DNA of 42,051 nucleotides, taken from contig CAJNDS010001010.1 of assembly GCA_905221605.1 (NCBI GenBank), positions 1 to 42,051 on the forward strand, in the 5' to 3' direction. The stretch is from Symbiodinium natans. Lineage: Eukaryota > Sar > Dinophyceae > Suessiales > Symbiodiniaceae. A model generated the notes under the pieces. It ran no database searches. It worked only from the letters and a program-made list of their open reading frames with translations, and was not told the DNA's origin. The stretch's first letter is position 1; each line of letters starts with the position of its first letter. Of this stretch, positions 11,501 through 18,243 are shown piece by piece. The translations under genes and the position numbers were made by a program.

Positions 11501-11589
11501 ACATCATCGCAACGCGGCCCTCCCTTTTCAGGAGAGGAAAGGAAAGAGGAAGCGAGCGGCTGACCCGGGCCTGACGAGGCCTCGCGCAT
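8503..11589 (-). CDS. Element 2 Pol: C5-methyltransferase-like, reverse transcriptase, RNase H
   Basis: This 1028-residue ORF carries three domains. About residues 60-290 form a C5-cytosine-methyltransferase-like domain: VEVFCGLGR (motif I), WAPPCGTFSRA with candidate catalytic Cys 132, and VENP with Glu 198. About residues 480-790 form the RT: WDLKSAYKQL, LPFGAVAAVHAF, and FFDDF with Asp 699-700; the usual Tyr before the DD pair is Phe. About residues 850-1010 form the RNase H: LDGAC, FECELLP, IDNDAAR and NIADGPSR. It starts 22 bp after the Gag stop. All expected catalytic residues are present, so it may be active. Classical DIRS elements carry an N6-adenine (DAM-like) methyltransferase C-terminal to the RT; here a C5-like one is N-terminal. 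Methylation of element DNA or RNA is an inference only. Confidence 0.88.
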   Translation of the reverse strand: MREASSGPGQPLASSFLSSPEKGGPRCDDVTGRARCEDAPPPLVGSSSSSVDRQPGNKDRGVPLFVEVFCGLGRLSKAAKDLGFHTVSIDKVCKAQGVKVLQLDLSRKEGRSLLKDVLDRPGLVWVHWAPPCGTFSRAREIRHPGGPKPLRNRHFVKGLPSLKDFRDRVRVRAANSLVELMSSWCRHLSEKGVCWSVENPTNSLIWLFPGLSGLVASSHVVTLHACMFGSTRRKSTTLVSNRSWFRRTAVLCSGDHAHESWGQVTHQGERVWSTSLESAYTPQLAKAWASCAGAAVKDVLEKAPVGRKRAFKALCEPDFTVKVTLKGDDAARFFGFFPPCKVPRNWDHWPKGSKLLEIDREGATASVAIPCSPETWCRQALELPSPRRARCVLPPEMLVALAADAAEDTIKIAKSRTEASRDLLRVCKGSVNRETALREGLDPEVNHVTSSKMSVALELLLREVGHVDPEVAESVRVGFPLVNWLPVSGLWDADVRPPELTASGLQRMSGEISQRCVKGLCRYRDRATERAVWAVTREEQASGWLSFCSREDLSALAVVSPRFGVFQKNKVRPIDNFKASLVNSACGVQEKVQMDGIDEIVEACLSWLRFRLPGSPPERILGRTWDLKSAYKQLAVRADHKHFAIICVMDPQADVVQYCRLHSLPFGAVAAVHAFLRCSEALKAIARKKFFIAMTSFFDDFTVLTSAANAAHVEVVVSSMFKKLGWRVATEEKKNRPFSEVFDVLGVRVDLSHQSVGVVQVSNTPQRVAELKDTVAEIKQKGSLTFEEAQRLRGRLVFAEQHVWGRNAKQAVVAVGDVSPASEASHPLTDVQRAALDFIEQRVLDGRPRSFSIQPSRTFHLWLDGACEWDEPNSFPTCGFGGVLWLDGVPLSWGDTLDPAAAKEWARRVGKKQLVFECELLPYFISLQLWGRSLRNSDLLVFIDNDAARASLARSFTRKEEGAAIVFQAVEEEERLNINACFLRVPTSSNIADGPSRGVFDTILRLGGSRIPLPCGAIRSALGLSGAV

Positions 11590-11610
11590 TTCGACTACCG
11601 GCTGGGATAG

Positions 11611-12876
11611 TCACTCACGCTTCTTGTTTGCCGGGCAGTTCCCTGCCCCGTGGTCCTTGGACCCGCAGGACATGCAAACGTGCAGTCCGCGGTCACACTC
11701 AGGGGGCTTCCCGGACGCCGGGAGGTCACAGCCCTCCTCCAGGTTGAATCCATAGCAGTAACGTCTGCCGTGATCGTCATGCGGCTGAAAGGGGCGCAGT
11801 TCCTTAGGCATCGGGGGCTTCTTCTCGGTCGGGAGGGTAGGCGCGGAAAGCTTCCCTTTCCCCCTCCCCCTGCCCCGGCCTTTGGGGGTGCGACTCCTGC
11901 CAGATCCTTTAGGGTCACGGCCCTTCCCTCCTTTGCCAGCGCCTCTGCCCTTCGTCCACTCGCGGCCCCGGCCATCTGCTTGTGGCAGGGGGAAGAGGCT
12001 AAACGTGACGCACGTGTCGTTCTGCTTGGCTGCAATTAAGGCGTCCAAAGGAGCCACGCCTGCTGCGTTGGGCTTGCACCCGTCACGACACTCTCGGGAC
12101 AACAGCGTCCAGAGCTCTTTGTCGGCCTTGATAATTGCGCCTACACCGGGCTTGGCGTAGCCAGGCGGGGCGGCCCGGCTCGCCAGGAAAAAGTAGTTTC
12201 GCACGAGACGCTCGTGCACGTTGAAGGAGACCAGACCGACGCGGTCTAGGGCCACACCTCTCCTGGTGAAAGCCTGCTGCAGCTTGAAGTCGGTTGCCAC
12301 GTCCGCATTGAACACGTTGTCCTTCTTCTTCAGGGTAAGCTCGCCATTCTCGATGGCAAAGAACTCCTTGTCTCGCCGCACGGCGGCGACCTCCGCGTCG
12401 CGACTCACGCATGCGGACGGCGGAATGTAACGCACGAGGCCGTCGTGCAACATGGCCGCCGCGCGGTCTACGAGACCGTTGGAAGGCTCCAAGTCACCTT
12501 CCAGGAGGACCCCAGTGAGGCGAGCAACTTGCTCTTTCCTCTTGTGTTCTCTCTCGTGGCTGGGCAAGTACTTCTTGCTGGATGCCTCGGGGTCGCCCCG
12601 ATCCTTCAAATCCTGCAGGCTAAAGGCCAAGCCTTCAAAGGCGAGACGTCGCAAAGCTCCCGCGTGGCCCAACGTGGGCCCGGGCGCCGGAAATATCTTT
12701 TTCGCCAGATCTTCCAGCTTGCTATCGTCAATATGGTTGGGCTGATCGGCCACAGAGAACGCAAGGGCGGCAAAGGACTCCACGTTCTCCTTTACCAGAT
12801 TTTTGAAAGGGTCGCTCCCGAGCAAGTCCTCGGCTCTGCTTTTAAACTCGGCCTTGCTGTCAACGAGGGAAACCAT
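11611..12876 (-). CDS. Element 2 Gag-like protein with CCCH finger and CCHC zinc knuckle
   Basis: A 421-residue ORF that starts 86 bp after the YR stop. Residues about 1-300 are mostly helical and contain the Gag core shared with element 1 (DLEP, RRGVALDRVGLVSF, VHE, PPGYA, ADKELW). A basic Gly/Arg/Lys-rich linker follows (about 11840-11970). The C-terminus has C-x8-C-x10-C-x4-H and then a canonical retroviral-type knuckle C-x2-C-x4-H-x4-C. Such proteins form particles and bind element RNA. Element 1 retains the first finger but only a degraded knuckle, and element 3 has a CCCH finger. Several short palindromes with an ACG centre lie inside the coding sequence, for example at 12201-12217, 12373-12389 and 12464-12478. 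Confidence 0.8.
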   Translation of the reverse strand: MVSLVDSKAEFKSRAEDLLGSDPFKNLVKENVESFAALAFSVADQPNHIDDSKLEDLAKKIFPAPGPTLGHAGALRRLAFEGLAFSLQDLKDRGDPEASSKKYLPSHEREHKRKEQVARLTGVLLEGDLEPSNGLVDRAAAMLHDGLVRYIPPSACVSRDAEVAAVRRDKEFFAIENGELTLKKKDNVFNADVATDFKLQQAFTRRGVALDRVGLVSFNVHERLVRNYFFLASRAAPPGYAKPGVGAIIKADKELWTLLSRECRDGCKPNAAGVAPLDALIAAKQNDTCVTFSLFPLPQADGRGREWTKGRGAGKGGKGRDPKGSGRSRTPKGRGRGRGKGKLSAPTLPTEKKPPMPKELRPFQPHDDHGRRYCYGFNLEEGCDLPASGKPPECDRGLHVCMSCGSKDHGAGNCPANKKRE

Positions 12877-12962
12877 GGCCTGGCAGGGGAAGGGGACACG
12901 TACAAGAGTTCAAAGGGGGAGAGGAGGGTCCCGGGACTAGGTCAAAAAGCCTCCTTTTTCCT

Positions 12963-15026
12963 CTAGTCTTGCAAGCTTGAGTGGGTCCAGCACTGCTTGC
13001 AATGGGGACGACCCTCCTCGAGTTCAACAACGTCGCTGGTAACGTACCTGTCAGACAACGTCCGCCCACAAAGAAGACGATTCCGCATCTCGACCCCTTG
13101 AACGTGGAGGCAGCCACTGACAGCGTGCATAAAGGACTGGCACCACGGTGGCAGAGCTGCCACTGCCTCGCGGCGAGCACGGTTCCCGGGCAAAGGGGGG
13201 TCTGTCGGCATGTCCTCCTCGCTGAGTCGGTCCGACTCGCTATCTGTGGTATCAGTCATGTGCTCGGGCGCGGGCGCCGGCTGCTCGGCCGACGCAGCTG
13301 CTGAGACCTCGTTGTCCAGGTCGGGAGGAACATTTGAACTCCGACGCAGAGCTCCCTCCGGCACGACTGGATCTGGTTTGTTGAAGGCCAAAACACGCTG
13401 CCTAGTCCTGATTTGACTCCCACGCGGGTTGTCAGGAACGAAGTCGCCATCACGGATGGCGAGGAGGACTTCCTCGAAAATGCGCGCAGCTGGCGCGAGA
13501 ACGTCTCGGCTGTAGGTCTCCGTGCTACGCGCACTATCATGCACATGGTGTGCTAACAAGCGCCGCGTGTCCAGGGCGACACCGGCCGACGCGGCCCACG
13601 TCAGGCCCGTGGCTTTCAGGCTGTGGCTGGAGAGACGGGAAGAGTCCGGGGAGACCTCTGCCAGGATGCCTCGCAGCCACTTGGTGATCTGCTGCGAGGA
13701 CATGGCGTTTCCGGTAGGGACGCCATCTTCCCCGAAGTGCGGGATCAGAGAACCCTTATCGATAGCTCCTTTGACCGAAAGGCCGAGGGAGACACGCGCC
13801 TCCAGCCACTGTGGGATCCACGGAGTCTCCAGGTAAACGCACGGCGCCAGAAGTGGTAACAACAGGCGTGCTCTAGCCCCCATGGCCGTCTTGCTTTTGG
13901 AGACGGAGCCCTCTATCCACACGGTGGACTCGTCTGGGTCGGAAAAGTCGACCTCAAGAGTTACCATCCTGGCCGCATCGCTGGCTCTGGCGCAGCTGAA
14001 CATCATAAACAATAGCGCACCCGCAATGACGCAGTCGGGCGCATTGTCAGCGAAGGCCGCGGCACCCTCGAGGAACTTGACTTCTTCCACAGCCAGAGCA
14101 GGCGCCCGGCGGGGCGGAGGGGCCTTGGCCTCGAAGCCTTTGCAAAGGCCCACGACGCGAGGGCTCGAGGTCATGTAGTCCTCGACTTTCAGACCGAGGA
14201 CGCCTCGACACCAGTTGACGCACTGAGTGAACCCGCCGGGTTTCGACCACGGCGCCTCGGAACGGTCCAAGTGGGTGAGGTACATCCAGGAGACTCTCTC
14301 CGTCACTGGGAAGGGCGAAGCTTGAACGGAGTCGGCCCACGTCACGAAATGGTTAAGGGAAGAAAGTCTGCGGACTATTGTTCCGGTGGCCTTGTGCGCA
14401 CAGGCGCTGGCTATGCTGTACGACAGCTCGTCCAAGTCCAGCGTGCCATTTGCGTCTGCACGGCAGAGCGCGACAATACCAAAGGCATCTGGCCATCCTT
14501 CCACGATGGCCTGGAGCTGGAACAGCGCTGCTCCACGTCGGTCATCTTCGTGCCAAGGTTTGGCGGAGACCTTCACTGCCACTGACAGCACCGACGAGCC
14601 GTCGACGCGCGGCTTCTTGGTCTCTACGGGGACCACGCTCCTTTCCGGCACGCGGACTCTTGTGGGGCGCTCAAAATTGAGTGAGAGGGGAAGCTCCAAA
14701 CACGACTGGAAACTGACCTCCCAAGGGAGCTGTACAGACTGACTGGGCAGCCTGGCCCAGGCTCTATCGGCTCGATCGGAAAACATCTGGATGCTGCGAG
14801 CCATTCCAACACAGTGGGCACAACACGCAGCCCTCGCTCCCAAAGAAAATGCACTTCGCAAGACCACCCCGGCCTGGAGCAGATACGGAGCGGATGATCG
14901 AGCGCACTTGAAACTTAACAGCTGCTCATGTGTACGCACGCACAAGGAGACTTCCTCCAGTGCTCCGGTAACGGCCGGACGGCAGGGGGATGCTACCAGC
15001 AATCCCGGGGCGGCCACTCTGGCCAT
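12963..15026 (-). CDS. Element 2 tyrosine recombinase with C-terminal HCCC module
   Basis: A 687-residue ORF. The catalytic domain shows the YR set in order: Arg 347 (SCARASD), His 468-x-x-Lys 471 (SHSLKAT), His 493/494 (LLAHHV) and nucleophile Tyr 505 (ETYSRD). Residues about 190-320 form the helical core-binding domain. After residue 550 comes an acidic Ser/Pro-rich linker and then H-x11-C-x22-C-x2-C, a probable zinc-binding module also present in the YR of element 1. The protein would integrate circular cDNA without target duplication, which fits the lack of an obvious duplication at 7912/18239. A decayed paralogue of its C-terminal two thirds lies at 40292-41745. The use of Lys in the HxxR box is seen in many YRs and in element 1. 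Confidence 0.88.
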   Translation of the reverse strand: MARVAAPGLLVASPCRPAVTGALEEVSLCVRTHEQLLSFKCARSSAPYLLQAGVVLRSAFSLGARAACCAHCVGMARSIQMFSDRADRAWARLPSQSVQLPWEVSFQSCLELPLSLNFERPTRVRVPERSVVPVETKKPRVDGSSVLSVAVKVSAKPWHEDDRRGAALFQLQAIVEGWPDAFGIVALCRADANGTLDLDELSYSIASACAHKATGTIVRRLSSLNHFVTWADSVQASPFPVTERVSWMYLTHLDRSEAPWSKPGGFTQCVNWCRGVLGLKVEDYMTSSPRVVGLCKGFEAKAPPPRRAPALAVEEVKFLEGAAAFADNAPDCVIAGALLFMMFSCARASDAARMVTLEVDFSDPDESTVWIEGSVSKSKTAMGARARLLLPLLAPCVYLETPWIPQWLEARVSLGLSVKGAIDKGSLIPHFGEDGVPTGNAMSSQQITKWLRGILAEVSPDSSRLSSHSLKATGLTWAASAGVALDTRRLLAHHVHDSARSTETYSRDVLAPAARIFEEVLLAIRDGDFVPDNPRGSQIRTRQRVLAFNKPDPVVPEGALRRSSNVPPDLDNEVSAAASAEQPAPAPEHMTDTTDSESDRLSEEDMPTDPPLPGNRARREAVAALPPWCQSFMHAVSGCLHVQGVEMRNRLLCGRTLSDRYVTSDVVELEEGRPHCKQCWTHSSLQD

Positions 15027-15325
15027 TTACAAACCGGACCGGTACTTACCGGCGGGGGCATGACATCCCAACGCGGGGGCCCACAACGCTAAAACTCACA
15101 CGGCAGCAACTACAGCCCCTTGACCCAAGGAGCTGTCTTTTTCACTGCGCACACTCAGTTGGTCTGGAAATTTTGCAGCGGCACGGCCGCCATTCTAGAC
15201 CACCAACGCAGAAACTCCAAAACCACCCCCTACACTCCAGGGGACGCACCGAGGGCGTACGACGCCGGACCTAGCTGCGGTCCTAACCGACAAACCCTGG
15301 TACGACCGGGGAAAGGCGAACGCAT
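15027..15325. other. Intergenic stretch between ORF2 and YR of element 2
   Basis: No convincing ORF on the coding strand. It contains palindromes with ACG centres at 15178-15190 and 15254-15266; nothing else was recognised. Confidence 0.4.
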
Positions 15326-16408
15326 TCAGCGCGTACGACGCGCGTGCGCCTGTCTCACGGAGACCCTGCAGCAGTCCCTGCAGTAAATGACTCTGCAGCT
15401 GGGGCAGTACCAGCGCTTCTGGACCCTGCCCCCTCGGCGTACGACGCCGTCCCACTGCCACCTGCAGACGCTGCAGGTGAAGGCGTGGATGGAGTCGGGC
15501 TCAAGCGGCACTCCGCAGCCGCTATCACACATCATGGCTCTCACCGGGCCATCGGCACCGGACGCACGGCGTCCGGCAAGGACAGACCCCGACGCGGGTG
15601 TGCGGGCACGGCCCTGTGCTCCAGGTCGAGCTGAGTGGGGTCTCAACTCCGCACCAGAACGTCTGGGGCCAGCAGGGGGGGGAGGCGGCACGGCCGGAAC
15701 CTCTGCCGTCGCTCCCCTGAACAGAGCGGGACGTCGGGCGTCGACAAAGACGCGTGGCTGCTTACGAGCAGGCCGTGCGCGATCGTCGCGCTCATGGCGG
15801 GCGGTTTCCCCAGAGTCGGGGGACGGGGGCACGGCCCTCGTGTCCGCCTGGTCGTCAGGGCTGTAGCTCTCGTACGTGTACTCGTACGAAGGGCTGCGCT
15901 TGCTGCTACGCGCACGCCGCTTTGAAAGGGCACGGCCCTTAGCTTTTACCGCGGCAGCGGCGGCCTCCTTCCGAACGTCGGAGGGCTCGGCCGGGGTATC
16001 CGCCGGCTCAGTATCATCCGAAACATCGTCCGAAGAGGACGCCTCTTCTTTGGCCGCCTGCGCGGGAACGTCCGGCGCAGCAGCAGCGGGAGGCTGGGGG
16101 GCTGTGTCTTTGTTTTCGGACACCCCAGCTTGGGGAGGAGAAACGTTCTCCGGCACAGCAGGTGGCTGGGCAGCCCCCGACGCGGGGGGAGGCAAGTTGG
16201 GAAAAGGCGGCACGAAGCCTAGCAGGATCGCCGCAAACGAATTCACGCCGGCACGGCCGGGATCCCCGACGCGGGTCCACCCAGCGGCAACGGTCACCTC
16301 CACCACATCCGTGGCGAAAGCCGCGCCGCCTTCTCCGAGAGAAGCTTCGGCTTCACGGAAGCAAGCCAACGTGGCTTCATCGAAGGACATGCTACCCTTC
16401 GCTGCCAT
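15326..16408 (-). CDS. Element 2 ORF2: acidic/Ala-Pro-rich protein with C-terminal Cys-rich domain
   Basis: I do not recognise this 360-residue protein. The N-terminal 60 residues look folded. Residues about 75-290 are low complexity: Ala/Pro-rich, an acidic patch SSSDDVSDDTEPAD, then Arg/Ser-rich. The last 75 residues carry a dense Cys pattern (CDSGCG, CSVCRWQWD, CPSC, CRDCC) like a treble-clef, RING or zinc-ribbon fold. It lies between ORF1 and the YR on the same strand. There is no counterpart I can identify in elements 1 or 3. Much of its low-complexity part consists of short palindromes with ACG centres at the DNA level, so part of its composition may be a by-product of those repeats. 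An RNA- or nucleic-acid-binding accessory role is possible but unproven. Confidence 0.6.
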   Translation of the reverse strand: MAAKGSMSFDEATLACFREAEASLGEGGAAFATDVVEVTVAAGWTRVGDPGRAGVNSFAAILLGFVPPFPNLPPPASGAAQPPAVPENVSPPQAGVSENKDTAPQPPAAAAPDVPAQAAKEEASSSDDVSDDTEPADTPAEPSDVRKEAAAAAVKAKGRALSKRRARSSKRSPSYEYTYESYSPDDQADTRAVPPSPDSGETARHERDDRARPARKQPRVFVDARRPALFRGATAEVPAVPPPPPAGPRRSGAELRPHSARPGAQGRARTPASGSVLAGRRASGADGPVRAMMCDSGCGVPLEPDSIHAFTCSVCRWQWDGVVRRGGRVQKRWYCPSCRVIYCRDCCRVSVRQAHARRTR

Positions 16409-16518
16409 GGCAGAGTGCTGGGACAGAGGCGCAGTGCTACACTACAAGCTGAAGACGCTACTGAGCGGTAAACGTACACGGACAACGTCGTCCCAGAAAG
16501 GTCAGGCACATCGCCAGA

Positions 16519-16850
16519 CAAAGTAGGGTAACGGCCCTAGGGAGCACATCGCTCAACGTAACACTTAGAGCACGTCGCTCTGGAAGGTGAATTGGGACTT
16601 CCCCACGAGCACTTCGCTCTAGCACGTCGCTATGGGAGCACTTCGCTCGACTACTTCGCATAGAGGAGCACGTCGCTCCAGCGTTACGACTCTCACAAAG
16701 ATGCACTTCGCCACATAGGCAGGGTAACGGCCCTGACGGAGCACTCCGCTCAAACTCTTTGCTTACTACAGGAGCAGGGTAACGGCCCTGACGGAGCACT
16801 CCGCTCGAACTCACGGCTTATTGAGCACTTCGCTCAAGCACGTACATTTT
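16519..16850. repeat. Cluster of GAGC-ACNNC-GCTC and AGGG-TAACGG-CCCT mini-hairpins
   Basis: This non-coding stretch between ORF1 and ORF2 of element 2 is packed with short inverted repeats. One type is GAGC-ACTTC-GCTC and variants (ACATC, ACGTC, ACTCC centres), at least eight times, with stems stretching to six bp (TTGAGC...GCTCAA at 16822-16838). A second type is AGGG-TAACGG-CCCT, three times. Spacing is irregular and the flanking sequence differs, so this is not a simple tandem repeat. The function is unknown; an RNA structural region such as a packaging signal is one option. Confidence 0.75.
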
Positions 16851-17002
16851 CTGCACCCCAAGGTGGCTGAGTAAGCAATTGTAAACTGCGGAGTCGGGGA
16901 GGATCCACTCCAGGAAGACACGCCGCGGGCACGGCCCGAGGACCTGCCGACGCGACGGCCCCAGGGCGCAGAGGGGAAACGTTCACCCACCCAGGCGACG
17001 AC

Positions 17003-18067
17003 TCATCGCCCCTCGCGGATACGACCGCGAGCGTTGGGCCGCGGGTGGGCGGGGTCCCCACGCCTGTGACAACGGTCACACTCGTGGTGGCTGTGACACT
17101 TGCGACGGAAGGGTTGTTCCTCCCGGCCACAAACGTTGCGGCACACCGGGCACGGCCGCTGGCACTCCAAACTGCCATGCAGATTGGGGTACTTCCGAAG
17201 CCGGTGCTGATTTCGGTAATAGGGCCACGTGCCCATAGACGGCAAGGAGGCAGGCAACGTCCTGTTTTGCGGAAATCTGAGATCTACGAGATCCGGGTGA
17301 CCACGCCACTCCTCGCTGTAGGGATTGGAGGGCCACTCCCACACGGTGCCGGCGAGGGCAAGCTGCTCCATGAGCGAGGGGGGAACGTCCCCCGGCCCAC
17401 GGGGCCTTGGATGCTCTGGAGCAGGCTCGTCTTCGGAGCTGATCACAGTGGCAGGTACGACCTGCGCAGTGGGGGGCACGTCCGCCGGCACGGCCGCCGG
17501 CGAATCAGGTACGACCTGCGCAGTGGGGGGCGCGTGCACTGGCACGGCCGCCGGCGACGCAGGCTGTGCTTCCGGTGCCGCAGGGGGGTCATCAGCGGCC
17601 CGAGACACGAACACCGGAACGTCCAGGTCGCTGTCAGAGGACTCACTCTGGGAATCGTCCCACAAGGTAGCAAAACAGTGCTGAAAATAGCAAACGTTGC
17701 TATTGCTGAGCTCCTCGCGCAAGGCTTGGACAAAAACGTCTTGCTCGACTTCCTTGAGGAAACGAAGGGCAGCACGGGCCTCGTGAATCTGCAGCAAAAC
17801 GTTCGCCGGTGCAGTACTCACAGCGCCGCGCTCCCAAGGGTAAGGGGCCAAGGCCGAACCACGGCGAGCGTACCGGTAAGGGGTCTCTTGGCTCCCACGA
17901 TGCATGGGAGCATCACGAGTGATACCCGGAGCAGGTGCTCCGGGGGAAGTATAGACCGGGGCGGACGCCGCCCCGGTCGCCTGAACATCTGACGCAGACG
18001 CTGGCGCAGACGCTGCGCTCATCTCCTCAACGGCTTGAACCTCCTTCTTAGGCCCCATGGCTCGCAA
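17003..18067 (-). CDS. Element 2 ORF1: unknown protein with C-terminal Cys/His cluster
   Basis: A 354-residue ORF that begins 21 bp inside repeat A1's inner edge and is thus the first gene of element 2. I do not recognise its family. Residues 1-60 are Ala/Ser/Pro-rich, residues about 80-140 helical, residues 140-220 low complexity with two near-identical Pro/Val/Ala units (DNA 17451-17480 and 17506-17535). The C-terminal 110 residues look folded and end in a Cys/His-rich cluster (CPVC, NVC, a HHECDRCH string) that could bind zinc. It would be the first protein translated from an RNA starting in A1. It could be a Gag-like or a nucleic-acid-binding accessory protein. An ORF runs on the opposite strand (17045-17992), which I take as a shadow of the high-GC sequence. 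Confidence 0.6.
   Translation of the reverse strand: MRAMGPKKEVQAVEEMSAASAPASASDVQATGAASAPVYTSPGAPAPGITRDAPMHRGSQETPYRYARRGSALAPYPWERGAVSTAPANVLLQIHEARAALRFLKEVEQDVFVQALREELSNSNVCYFQHCFATLWDDSQSESSDSDLDVPVFVSRAADDPPAAPEAQPASPAAVPVHAPPTAQVVPDSPAAVPADVPPTAQVVPATVISSEDEPAPEHPRPRGPGDVPPSLMEQLALAGTVWEWPSNPYSEEWRGHPDLVDLRFPQNRTLPASLPSMGTWPYYRNQHRLRKYPNLHGSLECQRPCPVCRNVCGREEQPFRRKCHSHHECDRCHRRGDPAHPRPNARGRIREGR
17954..17978 (+). repeat. Longest ACG-centred palindrome, 11-bp perfect stem
   Basis: Left arm GACCGGGGCGG at 17954-17964, centre ACG at 17965-17967, right arm at 17968-17978 is its exact reverse complement. It lies within ORF1 of element 2. Confidence 0.95.
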
Positions 18068-18087
18068 GGCTAAGGCAACTACGCCAC

Positions 18088-18238
18088 ACAGAAAAACCAG
18101 GAAGCTACGCTTCGAGCTTCAAGCGACTGCATGGGCGAACGTTTCCCTCGTCTCCCGACTTAACAACTTGTTAGGCAAACGTTGCCCGCATTCGTTTAAG
18201 CTAACGATAAAGCACAATCACGCACGCGTGAAGGAAGC
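18088..18238 (-). repeat. Split direct repeat A1 of element 2 (151 bp)
   Basis: The 5' terminal repeat of element 2 in coding orientation, identical by eye to 8171-8321. It probably holds or adjoins the promoter, since ORF1 starts at 18067. The outer edge at 18238/18239 abuts the first LINE copy. Confidence 0.9.
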
Positions 18239-18243
18239 AAAGG

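Larger units (their letters stand above)
8134..17978 (+). repeat. Family of dispersed stem-ACG-stem' mini-palindromes in element 2
   Basis: By eye I counted 38 perfect inverted repeats with stems of five bp or more around ACG (three of these around AACG), always reading ACG on the + strand. Strong examples: 17954-17978 (stem 11, GACCGGGGCGG), 17686-17704 (stem 8, AATAGCAA), 15558-15576 (stem 8, CCGGACGC), 10487-10503, 12201-12217 and 12373-12389 (stem 7), and 11485-11499, 11709-11723, 12233-12247, 12464-12478, 12666-12680, 15329-15343, 15435-15449, 15926-15940, 16137-16151, 16174-16188, 16363-16377, 17379-17393, 17451-17465 (stem 6). Stem sequences differ from one to the next; only the centre is fixed. 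They occur in all five ORFs and in non-coding parts, including the terminal repeat A. Elements 1 and 3 and the LINEs do not show them. Confidence 0.85.
7913..18238 (-). mobile_element. Element 2: complete YR retrotransposon with split direct repeats
   Basis: Five ORFs run leftward: Cys/His-rich ORF1 (18067-17003), Cys-rich ORF2 (16408-15326), tyrosine recombinase (15026-12963), Gag (12876-11611) and MTase-RT-RNase H (11589-8503). The ends carry two different repeats, each in two copies. In coding orientation the order is A1 (18238-18088), ORFs, B1 (8466-8321), A2 (8321-8171), a 112-bp spacer, B2 (8058-7913). A1-ORFs-B1-A2-B2 is the split direct repeat arrangement known for PAT and Ngaro elements, where recombination restores the termini from a circle. 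Copies of each repeat match without a difference that I could find, and all main ORFs are open, so insertion appears recent. Placing YR and Gag before the MTase and RT differs from classical DIRS, in which the YR is last. Confidence 0.9.

Noticed and set aside
14430-14470. EF-hand-like DANGTLDLDEL in the element 2 YR protein
   Set aside because: The spacing does not fit the 12-residue loop, there is no flanking E-F helix pair, and it lies in the core-binding domain of a recombinase.
17045-17992. 315-residue ORF opposite ORF1 of element 2
   Set aside because: Long antisense ORFs are expected in GC-rich palindromic DNA; ORF1 is co-oriented with the other genes and has a coherent Cys/His end.
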